From contig OX359275.1 of assembly GCA_947179155.2 (NCBI GenBank), positions 36,886,808-36,950,807 on the forward strand: DNA of 64,000 nt, written 5' to 3'. Each line of letters begins with the position of its first letter. Positions within the stretch are counted from its first letter, which is position 1. This document shows, one piece after another, positions 21,853 to 35,085 of this stretch. This stretch comes from Hedera helix. Its lineage: Eukaryota > Streptophyta > Magnoliopsida > Apiales > Araliaceae. Below the pieces are notes generated by a model. That model saw only the letters and a list, made by a program, of their open reading frames with translations. It searched no databases and was not told the origin of the DNA. The position numbers and the translations under genes were made by a program.

Positions 21853-23120
21853 AATTAATTCAAAAAAAATCGTTTATTGGACAACAATCGATTTTTGACC
21901 TTTGTCACAACAATTTGTTGTGACAGGATTTTTACCAATTTTACAAAGAAATTGTCTCTTATTTTGGTTATTGAAAGAGTACTTCCAGTTATTGGAAGCA
22001 ATCAAAATTAGTCTGTCGCCAGAGACTCTAATAGAGCTAAAAATAATAATTCAAAGTTGTCTCTAAAATCTTTAGCGGTAAGAGATTTTTTAAGTTAATT
22101 TTAAATTGCCAAAACAATAGTCATTATTATCGATTACTATGAATTAACTATATATATATATATATATATATTTACTTTATCAAAAGTGATTATTCACTTA
22201 CAGATTCTCTACGTACAGCCGATAGAAAAAGCCTGTTTCAACCCCTCTGTTCACACCTGGAAAGAAATTCCATAACATCTAGGAATATCTTTATACATTT
22301 GGTCTTGTTCTTTAAGTATCAGCATGCACCGCAGATAAGATAACATTTGAAATTATTCAAGATTATATACGAAAGATTTTTTTATTTTACTTTTTACTTT
22401 TTTTTAGTCTTATGCCTCTTATTCTCAAGAGATTTTTCTTGCTAATAGTTTTATTTGAAAAACTCTATTTATTCTAGTGTGAATGATAAACATATCTATA
22501 TTTTTTAGTTTTAATTGAATTTCTCACGAGCATTATTTCTATCTATTACTATCTAAAAATAATTAAATTATTAATAATTGAGCGAAACCAAGCAATAACC
22601 CCTTGCATGCGAAATTATAGAAGATCTCCTTTTAGATCAAATAATTTTATCAAATTGAGTATGATTATGTGTCATAACATCTATTATACCAGAAATATCA
22701 ATAAACCCGATTATTACAACTCTCTTATTTTATTATTCTCTTCATTTTTGTATTATATATATATACCTCTACATTTTTAATTAATACTTGAGATATATTT
22801 AAAATTTTGAATTATATTTAAATATTTTAAATTTTTGTATAATTTTAGAAAAAAAGGAGTACTAATTTATATAACCCAGCACTTATTGGCTGTGGATTCT
22901 GGGATGGCTCTAATGCTCTATACACATTCATACTGCATTCACAATAAAGTGTATAAAAGTTGCATTTTAAATATCGCTTTTTTGAACTTTTCTTTATTTT
23001 TCGGTTAAAGAATATTATTATTCCTTCTTCTTTTACAAACTGGCAATCGACCTTTTTAGCTGCTTGTGGCATTCAATGAGCCTGCATGGTTCAATGATCA
23101 TTTGACATATATCAGTACAT
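21539..23120. other. Intergenic region with microsatellites
   Basis: No gene is supported. A (TA)n(GA)n tract lies at 21817-21851, (TA)n at 22142-22171, and a perfect short hairpin, TTGTCACAACAA/TTTGTTGTGACA, near 21903-21928, which may be a relic of a DNA transposon. Confidence 0.4.
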
Positions 23121-23121
23121 A

Positions 23122-23230
23122 CTACCCGTTCCGGCCTAAAATTATAGATATAATTTAATTTTTAAAATTTAATATACCATTATTTAGTCTCAAAAATTAA
23201 ATTATACTTATAATTTTAGAACAGAAGAAA
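23122..23230. mobile_element. Short Stowaway-like MITE
   Basis: About 109 bp flanked by TA. The left end is CTACCCGTTCCGGCCTAAAA and the right end is AATTTTAGAACAGAAGAAA; the inner arms ATTATAGATATAATTTAATT and AATTAAATTATACTTATAAT pair well. The termini are degenerate. Confidence 0.6.
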
Positions 23231-23232
23231 TA

Positions 23233-24960
23233 TAAATTTATTCATAAAGAAGAGGGACGTGCAAGTGTCTTTGCAAGCTCAAATTAACACTAATCCATCA
23301 ATAGAGACGTTCTGAGGCTATGGGTTCCCAACATACACTCAATGAGGTTAGTATTTGAAAGAAAGTTCCTCCGAAAAAATAAATTAAAATATTTTTTATA
23401 AAAAAAATAAATAATTAAAATATTTGAATTCAATTAACAAATTATTGTCACTGATAACGCAATATGATAAACATAAAAAATAAAGAAAAAGGTTTAAATC
23501 ATTACCAATACTGTTAACTATAAAATTGACATTGATAACAAGGGTATAATCATTTACTTTATTAGTAGTTACACAAATAATGCAAAATTCAGTAAAATTA
23601 AGAAGCTGGATACAGACACCTACTAAATTTTTGAATATCAGGTAACTATTTATTTAAATTTAAATTATATATAACAAAAACTTACTAACTATCCCCAGTA
23701 TACTCATACATGCATATAATTGATTTAGTCTGTCCGTCCTGTGAAGGCCATACCACTTAATTTATCTTTACAAATAGTTGCAAGAGTTTTGTATCAATAG
23801 AGGTCAGGCCTTTTTTAATTTTGTCCACAATGGCAACCGTTTCTGTTATAACGATGAAAAGATTGTAACAATAAAAAAAAAATCAAGTGATAATTATTTT
23901 AAACAAATAATAACTTCAAATCAAAAAGTATAACAACCGTAATTAGTTAATGAATACTACAAATATTTTAAAATACAATCAAACTTTAAAAATATTGATA
24001 AACATATAAAGTCGATTCAGTCCGTCCGTTAAAAATTGGACTTTAGACTTTATTTTTATAACTTATAAAAATTTGAATCATTTGAACCTGACTTAATTTT
24101 GACTCGTCTATTGTGGCTCGGCCCATCCATTAATTTATTTATTTATTGTTAAATTTTATCCATTAACTTCATTAGATTGTGCTCATTATTAGTTATAGGC
24201 AATATTTTTTTGTAGGTTGTTGCAGCAAAATTTAAGCTTAATTATACATTAATACTTCATACATAATAAATTATATTTTAAGTAATTTTTTTTATTATTA
24301 GAAATTATTTATTCTCACACCAAATATGCCATAAGAAATAACATAAAGATCAAAATGTAGAGTTGTCACATTAAATTTAGGCCTCAGAGTTTGTCAAGAG
24401 ATAGGTTTCCACAACCTTGAAAACACCCTCGATTATTTTTTTTCCGCCTTGATTTTCTCTTTCTTAGTCTCGACTCCTTGAATAAGTTTTGTTGTTTAAC
24501 TTTTTCATACTAATATTCCTTCTTCATAGATTTTGAATTTATAAAAATTTGGTATCGTAATGAATTAAAAAAAATAAACCTGTGGACCAACCCGTCCTAG
24601 CCTAAGTCATTTTAATTCGACCCAACTATAACTCAACCCATTTAAACCGACCCGATCCGTTTGCCAGTTTCTCCCTTTGCCCATATCTGAAACGGAGATC
24701 AGGATTTAACCATATGGAATGTGCATCTGTAATTTCCTTTCCCTGTCCCTGCTAATTCACATCCTTTATTTTGGTGAAATAAGGGCCGACGTAATACCAT
24801 CAAGCAAGCGTGTGGGGTCCCAAGTCCAAGCAAAATTATCCTATCCTACTCGGTTTCTTTCTTTCTTTCTTTCTCCGATGTCCAAAAGGAAACAATCCAG
24901 AAGCCTCTAAAAGTCAAATTCAATCAGGCTTGGCTTCCTCACCAAGCCAGAACAAGCCAA
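23233..24960. other. Intergenic region upstream of the AN1 gene
   Basis: AT-rich with no gene. Parts (24000-24140 and 24570-24665) carry GACCCG/GTCCGTCC-type words typical of decayed DNA transposon ends, without clear boundaries. Confidence 0.4.
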
Positions 24961-24987
24961 CCTTATTTATATATATAATATATACCC
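24960..24987 (+). promoter_or_regulatory. Putative TATA region of the AN1 zinc-finger gene
   Basis: A TTTATATATATAATATATAC stretch lies about 65-85 nt upstream of the ATG at 25049, which leaves a short 5' UTR. The call is positional. Confidence 0.5.
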
Positions 24988-25048
24988 AGTCCTAATGGCG
25001 GGGCAACAAAATTCATAAATCACAAATAATTCATTGTAATTGAGAAAG

Positions 25049-25695
25049 ATGGTAGCAGCAGGAGGAACAGAAGCTTTTCCCGAATTGGGAGCCCATTGCC
25101 AGCACTCTGATTGCAATCAACTCGATTTTCTCCCCTTTAAATGCGATGGATGTCTTAAGGTACGTAAAAAACAATTAAATTTAGATCCTTCTCTTTTTAA
25201 TAATGAACGAAAAATTGAATCTAAGCAAACGTATTATATATGTTCCAGGTATTTTGTTTGGAACACAGATCCTGCAAATCCCACCAATGTTCAAACTCCG
25301 ACCACAAAAGCAGAAGGGTTTTTGTCTGTGAAACTTGCTCCATCTCGATTGAGATCATCTCCGGTGAAGACGAGAAATCCATACAAGAAAAACATGACAA
25401 GTCGGGAGATTGTGACCCCACCAGGAAGAAGAAGCTTACCTGCTCGGTCAGGAGGTGCAAGGAGATTCTGACCTTCTCCAACACCACCACTTGTAAGAGT
25501 TGCCACGTCAAGGTCTGTCTCAAGCACCGATTCCCCACTGATCATGCCTGCAAACGCAGCAGCGTTTCATCCTCGTCATGGGTTAGCCGGGAGAAGTTGT
25601 TGGTTGCTTTGGGTTCAAGGAATGTTAATAACTGTGCAAAGAAGGAACACAGTTCCGTGTCTCCACCTAGAAATCCCTCTGTTAAGGCCTATTGA
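25049..25695 (+). CDS. SAP12: AN1 zinc-finger stress-associated protein, SAP12-like
   Basis: Two exons: 25049-25159 and 25249-25695, joined across an 89-bp GT-AG intron (AAG|GTACGT ... TTCCAG|GTATTT), phase 0. The product is 185 residues, the size of Arabidopsis SAP12. The first AN1 finger (about residues 17-55: CQHSDC, FKCDGC, VFCLEH, SHQC) spans the exon junction. The second (about 102-138: CSVRRCKEIL, CKSCHVKVCLKHRFPTDHAC) is in exon 2. The tail is Ser-rich and ends PSVKAY. The start is the first ATG and gives MVAAGGTEAFPELGAHC, matching the family N-terminus. SAP12-type proteins are redox- and stress-responsive zinc proteins; no A20 finger is present, as expected for this two-AN1 subgroup. 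All zinc ligands I expect are there. Confidence 0.93.
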
Positions 25696-26882
25696 GATTC
25701 TTGTATTCTGTTGGTACTTTTATTACAGGCTTAGAATCCAGGCTTAATCTACATGTAACTTTCTCTATCAACTAATCAATGCATGTTACCAATTTCACAA
25801 ATTTATATCTACCACTCAATTGCATTCTGACATATTTATAACAGCAATTCAATCCACCAACAAAGACGATTAGCAGGGTTTATAAATCAGAACGTGAAAT
25901 ATTCGTATCATAATGTTGCGGTTCACAGATGTAAGTAAGAGCAGTATGTTCACAGCAATAGAGGAAATAACAGAAGCTGATTACTAATGTTAGCCAACCA
26001 ATCAGTGTAACTCTACAAGCAGGGTTACCAAGAGTTTAGTGAAATATTCGTATCATCATGTTGCGGTTCACAGATGTAACTAAGAGCAGTATGTTCACAG
26101 CAATAGAGGAAATAACAGAAGCTAATTACTAATGTTAGCCAACCAATCAGTATAACTCTACAAGCAGGGTTACCAAGAGTAAACTCTTATTGTTCTGCAT
26201 TCATACCACGTACTATCATTCCGAATCATGGCACAATTGCTATAGGTATGGGTAGTGTTCCTAATTCTACTATAGGTAGTGCTCCTCCTTGTACTTGATT
26301 TCGTTCCGTATATCCAATCGATTAACATTCCTAGTAACCATAATATTTGGGATTAGTGTTCCTAATAACCATAGATATTTAGATGGTAGTGTTCAATGAC
26401 AATGGGATTACTCTGTTCTGACCGAATCATTATGAGAAACCATTAGAGGAACAAGTAGTTGACGGCAAACTAGTTACGTGCTGCAGTAACAGAAGAAGTT
26501 CACCTCAAGCCATAGTGTAGAACATAAAAAACTAGAATCTTAAAACTAACTAGCTTATGAACACTACTGCTCTTCACCATCTTCCCATCCAAGCATGGTA
26601 ACAACAGAAGACAATTACTAGCAGTAATTGAAAACAATAAATTTTCAATTAAAAAAAAGATATGAAGTGGCGGTATTCAGCACATATAACAACCCAATTA
26701 TGGTACAACTAGTTGATATCCTTTAGTTAATACATTCTCTTTCACTTGTCCATATCCTTAAGTACAGATGCTACTATTTCAGGTTTCAGCTTCAATTAAG
26801 TATACAGCCTCCAAGTTTTCCACACATGGTTCTTGAGTTGATTCCTATAACAATTTACAACACATATACCTCAAAGTGATAA
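25696..26882. other. Intergenic region between AN1 and SAM genes
   Basis: The two genes converge here, so both 3' UTRs probably lie within. A 145-bp tandem duplication is present. I see no further gene. Confidence 0.45.
25894..26180. repeat. 145-bp tandem duplication
   Basis: Units start at 25894 and 26039 (GTGAAATATTCGTATCATMATG) and run to CAGGGTTACCAAGAG. They differ at only a few positions. Confidence 0.9.
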
Positions 26883-29800
26883 CTACTGTTGCCTTGGACG
26901 AGGCGTGATAGCAAGGAGAATCTTCTTCCTTGGTCCCTGCAAATAGACAAGTCTTCAAAAGAATACAGCTATGATTTTCAATGGATAGCACAACAAATTA
27001 CAACATCCAAAATAACTACCAGGCAAACTGAATTCTTAACATGTTCAAATTATACCACTACCTGTCTCTCAAAAAAGTATAAATTGAACTATAAAATGGC
27101 TCGAATAGGTCCTACACAAGTCCACAATATGAAGAAAATTGTGCTTCGTGGATTGTGACTCAAGGTCAGCAAGTTCGTTCAAACAATTGCACATTGCCGC
27201 ATTTATGGGTGGGACCAAAGCGTCATTTAAATTAGTATTATATACATATATTCACTCAATCAGCTAACTATAAGAGTTATATCACACACTAATGATGGAA
27301 CAGTCCATGCATGATATTCAGTTGCATTTGGTTGATAGAACACCTAGGCGAGGTAACAAACTCATTGTCCAATTACTAGATCTGACATGGTAATCCAAGT
27401 CTTCCTAACAAATTCTGACTTCATTTAATATGGATCCCCTAGATGCACGCCTTCTACCTCCTTTTCTGACTTCATTCAAAATTTCCAACAAATACTTTTT
27501 CTAATTTAATAGTTGTAGTAAAAATAGCTCTTTCAGCATCAAATGAACACACAACTTTTATCAATAAATGAAGGTACACTATGAAATGATAAATATGACT
27601 ACCAATGAGAGAGAAAAAAACATCTATATAATGTAACCAAAAACTGAAATTCAAAGTTAGAAAATATTGAAAAGAGTGGGAAGAAAATACCATTGGTAAC
27701 CCCAATGCTTTTAGGTCATGCTCCTGCATTTGCTTCAGTGCAGTCATATCAACCTATAGATGATCAATTGTTATTCTGTTGTTTCATTGTTTTAAATAGC
27801 AAACTTCCAAAGAAGTCAAAATGTTAACAGTTTCGCATAATCGCATTGTACACATTATCACTCTATTAGGGAAGAGACCAACGGTATAGATTAGAAGGAA
27901 TAGATGGATACTGCCTTCCATTACTTCAATAGACAGGCACATTTTGCAAATGCAAGGAGGTTAGTTCCAATCAATGTTCTAAAAGGTACTAAGTGGGAGG
28001 GCGGTCGGATGGGGCCTAGCGCTTAGGGGGCCTAGGCCTCTATGCGGAATTTTTTATTTTAAGCTAATTTTAATATTTTATTTAATATTTATCCAAACAA
28101 AATAATAATATAAAGCAAAACAATCTATAATAAAGGCCTTTGCTTAAAGTTCAAACACATATTCATATTGCCAATGTCAAAATTCAAACACAAACATGCA
28201 ATTATTCAAAGTTCAAACACAAACAAATAATAAAAAATACAAACTAATAGTTCTCGTTTCCATATCCCTATATATCTCTAACTATTCTTCTTCATATCCC
28301 TCCAAGATAATGTCCTCATCGGACTCACACTCATACTCCTCATCTCTCTCTTCCTCCGTGTCATCTTCAAACAAAAAATATTCTTCATGGAGTTCTCTTA
28401 CTCCAACATTTCTATTACTTCTCCTAAGCTCTAGCACGCTATCCACTTCGGATGCTTCACCAACCGCCTCCCAAGTAAGACCCAAACAACCCTCAACTTC
28501 ATCATCCACTCCCACAACGTCGTTTTGTAGCTTAGTTATTAAAATAAAATAAAAAAAACAATTGTAGTCCTAATTTCTTCGCCTAGATCCCACCTAATTT
28601 TTCTGTCTTGCCAGCCTAGACCCGTCTAATTTCCTGGAGGGATTTTTTTTCCCCCTTGGGCCTAAGCGAGGCACCAAGGAAGGTCTAGCGTCTAAGTGGG
28701 GATTAATCAAACCTAGACGAGGATTTTTAGAACACTAGTTCCAACAACAATTGGATTGATCAAAAGATACCCACGTGTAGTACAACTTTATATATGTCCT
28801 TGTTATTTATGTGATGAAACACAACATCATAACTATGTTTACATATCCTAATGTTTATTGTAAAAGCTTTTATCTCTATCACAATGGCTTTAAATTTTAT
28901 TTTACAATTTATATAGAAGTTTAAGAGATGTATATCATTATAACACACATTATGTTTACTTTCATGAACCAAGATGCAGTAACTTGTGAGCTTTGAGCAA
29001 AATTATCAAAACAAAGAAGGCATCCAGATCATGATTCACGAAATACATGCAAAACAACCCCAATTCCAAAGGAAAATTGGTGGAAAAGTAAGTTACTTAC
29101 TTCTTCAGCCTGAAAATTAATGGCATATTTCCCCAACCCAAGAAAGTGCAACAAACTACTGACAGTGAGAGGTTGCTCCCCCTACAAAAATCCCAAAGAA
29201 AATATATAATATTACTGCATAATGACAACAATTATATGTATTAGAATATGACACTGTTACTTTTCGAAAGAAAGGAGCAAACTTAAATAACTAAATAAAA
29301 CACAGGCAGGGGGAGAGAGAGGGGGTGTTGGGGGGGAGCTCATAGCCATTGTCTGAATTTTGAAAGACCCCAAATGAAATACAATTAACATAAAGAGTTT
29401 CTAAAAAATCACAACTTTAATGTTCGGAAACAATGATGAAATGTCAACAAGACTATCACATAAGATGCCAAAAAAAATGGTCAAGTACGGAAGTATTCCT
29501 ATGATCCTACCTGCATTTACTCTACAAAGAAGTTGAAAAAACTAACATTATTAGGCTCAAAGTAAGACAAAAAATCTGACAGTGAATAAGCTGCAACAAG
29601 GTACGAATTTAGGAGTTGAAAAGAGGAAGACATAAAATCAAAACTCAGTGAGTCATACTATATTTTAATTTGCTCTGTTCATTACTTCATTAACCTGCCC
29701 ACTGAAAAATTAGAATGACTCTATTGTCACTTGAAAAGATGCACTGCCCACCAGAAGGGTGATAGGTGGTCAACATAATGCAATATAAGGCTGATATCAC

Positions 29801-32102
29801 AAGTTTCTGGCACATTGTAACGCAAGAGCTTGATCTAAGTTGAAATTTTATAGCTTTCCCTTTTCCAGTTTACAAAATGTTGGAAGTGCACAAAGGAATA
29901 TACAGTATTATACACTTGTTTGTAACTAGGTGTTGATGTTTTACAAGCATAATAATCTTATACTGTGTAATAAATTCGTGAAATATAAATTCAATGTATT
30001 CAACAGTGCCTGCTGTAGTTACATCTTTATACTTTCTCACCACAAGGCATCATCTATGTCCAGCTAAGTGATGCTATGTAATATTCTAATGTATCAGCCA
30101 ACTGAAAGGTAATAGTACCGTGTTCATTCCTAAAAGACTAAGGCTCAAATTATTCCCCATGCTCCCATTTGATTAATTTCTTGGAGTATGCAGACTAATG
30201 AAAATATTTGTGTTTTGTCGGGTCTCCGTTTATGATTTCTAATTAAGTGAGGAATGGAAGACTAGATAACTTACCATTCACTAGACTTCGAACTTCAAAA
30301 ATAAGCCACTGTTATGTTAGTGCAAGAAAAGTTAATAAGAAAAGAATAGATTTGGCACAATATTAAGCTCTTTGGCACACCCTGCACTTACTGATAGTTC
30401 TGTCAGTAGCTTGTCAGAATCACTGGCAACTCTCCTCATAATAGGTGCAGCGTCAACTGGCATGGAAGGGCCCAAGACATCACTATTTGATAGTCTTCTA
30501 ACTCTTGAAGCTTGGAGTGGCATTGTTGATGACACCTGTAGTTCTTCATCAGTATTCCTTGGGGCTGGTATCCTCCTTAGGGCATGTGATGCTCTATCTG
30601 GGAATGGAGGTCTTGAATTATCCAAGGGCCTGGAAGAGTATCTCAATGGGTCCGTCGTCAGCAATTCACCCTCTCTTTTTGTTGGGGAACCATTCCTAAG
30701 AGTATGTCCGGTGGCTTTTGGAGCCCGAGAATTACTTGACATATTTTGGTGTATTTCCATCCCTCTGGGCTCTTCAACATCATTTTTAACTCCACTAGGT
30801 ATTCTTTTGCGCATAAGTTTCAATCTGAGGTCATTTCGGCCAACTCCTGCATCTAACAGAAGTCAGTTGCTACATAATACAAACTGAGAAAGAAATCTTG
30901 AATATGTAAACTTCCACTAGGATAGTCATTACCCTTTACTCTAGTGGATCCTGAATTCCTTGGATTGTCCTTCATTTGCAGCCTAAAAAAGTGCCCTTTC
31001 ATCAATATCAACCCAATAATAGTCAGCATGACAGCTGAAACCTCAAAAATATAGACGAAAATTTTACCTTCTAACTAAAAAGCATTTTCCCTAATGCAAT
31101 AATGATTTGTTTACAAACTCTAGATTGGTCAACATATTCAATGGTTTAACACAAAGAAGAATTTCATCCTCAGAATTTCAAAATGCTCATTATCTAACAT
31201 GTCAAAAAGGTAAAGCCGTACAAAATTTAACCCTTCATTTGGTTTTCAAAAGAGGCAGTAATGGGACACAAAATGATTAAGATAAAAGACCATTACTAAA
31301 TACTTTGTTAGTTGCACTCCAATCACAAGATGGGGCCCAAATGAAAATCCAAATTACAAAGGAAGGACAAGCAAGTTACGCACCGCTGGCTTCTGGAAGA
31401 CATAGCAGTATCAGCATCCCTCTCAAATCTATCACTCAGAGATCTTTTTCTTCCAGAAAACCCCTTAGAGTCAGTACCAGATGCTGGCCACGACTTCTTT
31501 ACCACCTTCTATACATTATGCAGCATAAAATGCACTTAGATTCAGTACTAAAATTAAACTCAGTTCAATACAAAAGCTATGTTTGTTTGTAGGGACTGGT
31601 TAACAGCTATTTTGGGTAGTGGATTGTAGTTTGAAGCAAAGTTTGCTACCAAAAAACTGGACTAAGAAATTATACATGGATTTCAATCCGATCCACACCA
31701 TAGTCCCTGTGAACAAAAGTAACCTCATGGTGGAACAGCCTCTTTCATCCACGATCATCTTTTTGCTATAAAAAAAATTCTATATTTTGTTTTCAAAACA
31801 TCACTTACAATTTATTAGTAGTGTCCAAAAGATTAGAACTCTATCGTTTTAATCAAAAGCTATGCAAGTTAAACGAAAGCCTTATTTGCTGAAAAACAGA
31901 AAGAAGTACGACTACTTAAAGAGAAACATACGATAAAATTCCAATCATGCATTTGATCAATTAACTAATCTGCAGCTTAAGAAACTATCAAAAAACGAGA
32001 TAGGGGGAAGCCTAACCCTAGTTCACGAACAAACAGAACGAATTAGAAATAACGTACTTGACCAGAGCGGCCCAGGGTAATGGTGACCTGAGGCTTGGAC
32101 AT
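26883..32102 (-). CDS. SAM (sterile alpha motif) domain-containing protein, 7 exons
   Basis: Coding exons on the minus strand: 32102-32058, 31505-31384, 30982-30933, 30846-30392, 29181-29101, 27753-27691 and 26936-26883. All introns are GT-AG, phases agree throughout, and the product is 289 residues. It opens MSKPQVTITLGRSGQ. A Ser/Arg/Pro-rich middle without a recognised domain fills residues 16-224. A C-terminal SAM domain follows at about 225-285, spread over the last three exons (LTVSSLLHFLGLGKYAINF, then TALKQMQEHDLKALGL and GPRKKILLAI). SAM domains mediate protein or RNA interaction; plant members with this layout are poorly characterised. Exon 2 may also start at 31508 (TAG|AAG|GTGG), which would add one Lys. 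Upstream, a CT-rich leader (32280-32325) suggests the 5' UTR. The long introns contain a hAT-like insertion (27971-28735). Confidence 0.88.
27971..28735. mobile_element. Non-autonomous hAT-like element in a SAM-gene intron
   Basis: 765 bp flanked by an exact TAGTTCCAA repeat (27962-27970 and 28736-28744). The ends are inverted: CAATGTTCTAAAA on the left and TTTTTAGAACAC on the right. Next to the ends are GGCCTAGG/CTAAGCG-type words (GGGGCCTAGCGCTTAGG, GGCCTAAGCGAGG), typical of a large plant family of small hAT-like elements. The minus strand holds a short acidic frame (28515-28282, ending DEDIILEGYEEE) that may be the remnant of a transposase tail. It sits between exons 5 and 6 of the SAM gene. 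Confidence 0.65.
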
Positions 32103-32105
32103 TCC

Positions 32106-33041
32106 TCTGGCAGTCCAAAAATGGCAGGCAGTATCGCAGCAGAAGCTTTGATAGTACCTGTGAGCAAAATTATGTTAATGATATACGCCGGCTCACAGGG
32201 GCCCTAATGGATTAAACTGCGCATTTCCATTTGACAGGATCTCTTTATCCCTAATTTTCCATCACTGAGAACAGAGCAGAAGAGAGAGGGAGGGAGAAAG
32301 GAGGAGAGAGTAAAAGAGTATCGGAATCTAGTTCGCAGGAGCGAAGGCAAAAAAGAAACGTTAATTTTTTGTGGTGTTTTACTTTACCTATTAGCTGTTG
32401 CCTGCTGGCAAACTTTCCGGCGACTTATACCGTACTATTCTTGACTAGGCATATTTGTGACCAGGGATACACCGTACCCGAAAGTACGGTATAATTAATA
32501 TAATAATTGAGTATTATATTCGGTCATAGTTTTTTTAATAAAAAAATATTAGTATATTATTCATTCTCAATTTAAAATTAATTCTTGACAGATTTGAACA
32601 ATTAATTAATTGACGATAGCGGGTTCAAATTTGTGTAATATAATGTTTTTAAGTATCTCACATACATTTTCTTTATTGACAAAACGAGATGAGAAATTTG
32701 GCAATATTTATATTGCCTTCAGTGTCTCTAACTATCAATCAATATGTCCATGAACAGTATTTCTTGTGGAATCCAATAAGAAAAAAAAAAGATGTAAAAA
32801 TTCAAAAGAAAAACTTTTGTATATATACCCAAAAGTATAAAATGAGCCATCTAAGTCCAAACAAAAAAATATTGTCATAACACCAACTAAATCACACCAC
32901 CATAATATTTTTTTCTCTATATTTTTTTTTAAAATTGGACAAAAGATTCTCTTACCATGAGTCAGAACCTACTACAATAGTTACTCTCGATATAACCCGC
33001 AAAAACACCAAAAAGATTACACGTAATTATCCGTGCCTGAA
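32106..33041. other. Upstream region of the SAM-domain gene
   Basis: The first few hundred bases (to about 32420) probably hold the 5' UTR and promoter: a purine-rich plus strand (32280-32325) equals a CT-rich leader on the minus strand. An acceptor-like CTCACAG near 32155-32161 could mark a 5' UTR intron. The rest is AT-rich up to the solo LTR. Confidence 0.4.
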
Positions 33042-34409
33042 GGTACTGTGACACCCCCAAATCTAGACCTACACAGCCCAAAGTTGAGTTGTCAAAAGAC
33101 TACAACAAAATTATTATAAGTAGTGCAACGTACAACAATACAGTATATAATAATACACAACTAAGTTTTTCACGATTATTGTCACACTATTTTACAACAC
33201 ATGAAGACTACAATAGCTATCCCTCAAACTCTCACTCCATTCTCCGGCTAGACCCAGCTACGTTCTCATCTCCTGTTGAAAAATAATGGAACAAAAAGAA
33301 AGGGTAAGCTCAAATAGCCCAGTAAAGAATATCATGACTAAGATAATGACAAGTAAATTATCGTTAGCCTTTAACAGTTGAGTTTTTGATAGAATACAAT
33401 AGACTACAAGGTTTATATCAAAAACTGCAGTTAAATTATTGAACAATGTTCAAATCAATAATAGCAGCGGAATGAACAATCTATTAGAAGAATAATGCAG
33501 ACTATAATGTCCACTCGGTTCTCCTTTTAGAAAAAATATCATCAACGTTTATCATCTGAAATACCATTAGTCAAGATAATACAAATTCACAGTTCCTAGT
33601 CATAATCATGCAGATCAACAGTTCATATTTGCACTACGGGGCAAAGACATTCAATATAACACCAACGGTCATGATTATACCAGATTCAGCATTTGGTTAT
33701 AATCATACTAAACAACAGTTCATCTTTACACTACGGGCCAAAGAGAACATTCACCACGTGTCATAAAAGACACCGAACAGATGTATCGCCTTTAACCTAT
33801 TATATCGTCTTTAACCTATCATCTGTTCAACAATTATATCGCATATGTGCCCCCGGCCACATATATTCACAACAACTTGATTTTGGATGATTAAGAAGAA
33901 ACAGGATAAACAATAAGTATCAGAAGTTTACTTCGTGCAGATTCAAATAATGTCCAAATTGTCAACATGATGTGAAGTGAAATTCAAAAATGATATTCAA
34001 GATCCACAGTTCAGAATAACGGTTACAGTTCAATAGAAAGGTTCACGTAAATAGGAAGATTCAATTGAACTGATGAAGTGCAACTATTATGGAACATATA
34101 ATATTTTCAGGAATAATAGAAGCAATATTTCCATAATAAGTTTCGATTTAGGCGTATAAAAGAAAATAATATCTCTTACCGTAGCAGGTTTGATTAACAA
34201 AAGGTGAAGAAAATTAATATCCCTTACCATAGTAAGTTCGAATAATGGACGATGAAAAATATGGTATCACTTATGAGTATAAAAGAAAATAATATCACTT
34301 ACGAATATGAAAGAAAATGATATTACAAACGAATATGCAATAAAAGTGTCATGTGATAATTCGTGTTAACAAATTATTTCCACAAGAGACAAATAAGAAA
34401 TGAATACAA

Positions 34410-34682
34410 AGAATAATTCACCAAACATGCGGTAATCCGCGTAGTCAGATTATTCTCAGAGATTAATAAGGAATGAATACGAAAGATTATTCACCAACAA
34501 GTGATAATCCGCGCCGTAAGGTTATTCCCACAATTTAATAAAAATTGAATACGAAGAGTTATTCACCAAACAGACGGTAATCCGCGCAGTAAGGTTATTC
34601 TCAGAGATTAATAAGGAATGAATACGAAAGGTTATTCACCAACAGACGGTAATCCGCGCCGTAAGGTTATTCCCACAAATTA
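34410..34682 (-). repeat. 72/73-bp repeat array in the outer solo LTR
   Basis: Minus-strand counterpart of the LTR array: GGTTATTC, GCGGATTACC- and GGTGAATAA-type blocks recur about four times. The units are more diverged than in copies 1 and 2. Confidence 0.75.
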
Positions 34683-35001
34683 ATACATGAAAATAAATGG
34701 CACATCTTATGAGTAAGAAAGAAACGATATTATTTTCGAGAATCAAATAATGATAATCCCTTACCGTAGTAAGTTTAAATAATAGAATATGAAAGAAGAT
34801 GATATTCCTTACCTTAACACGTGATTGAATATTGATTTAAATAAGGTTAATTATCTTGAACAGTACACGTACACTTATAGATCTTCACAAATACTCAAAA
34901 TTACTTAAGCACACTTAGAGAGAACTTACACAAAAAGTATTTAGAGAGTGAAAGAAAGAACAAGTAAGAAAGTTTATGAAAAATTCTTAAGTTAAGGCCT
35001 C

Positions 35002-35009
35002 TATTTATA
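35002..35009 (-). promoter_or_regulatory. LTR TATA box pointing towards the SAM gene
   Basis: TATAAATA on the minus strand inside GGCTATAAATAGAGGCC, the family's core promoter. Transcription would run towards 33047 and then to the SAM gene, which starts at 32102 on the same strand. Confidence 0.55.
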
Positions 35010-35085
35010 GCCAAAAATCTTATTATAACCAGGATTTCCTAATTTAATCCAAACTGTTCATTTCAAGATAATATTTAATCCATAC

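Noticed and set aside
25221..25545. Minus-strand frames over the AN1 gene
   Set aside because: They are antisense to exon 2, whose AN1 cysteine/histidine pattern is unambiguous.
30372..30887. 171-residue plus-strand frame
   Set aside because: It is antisense to exon 4 of the SAM gene, whose frame, splice sites and SAM domain are well supported.
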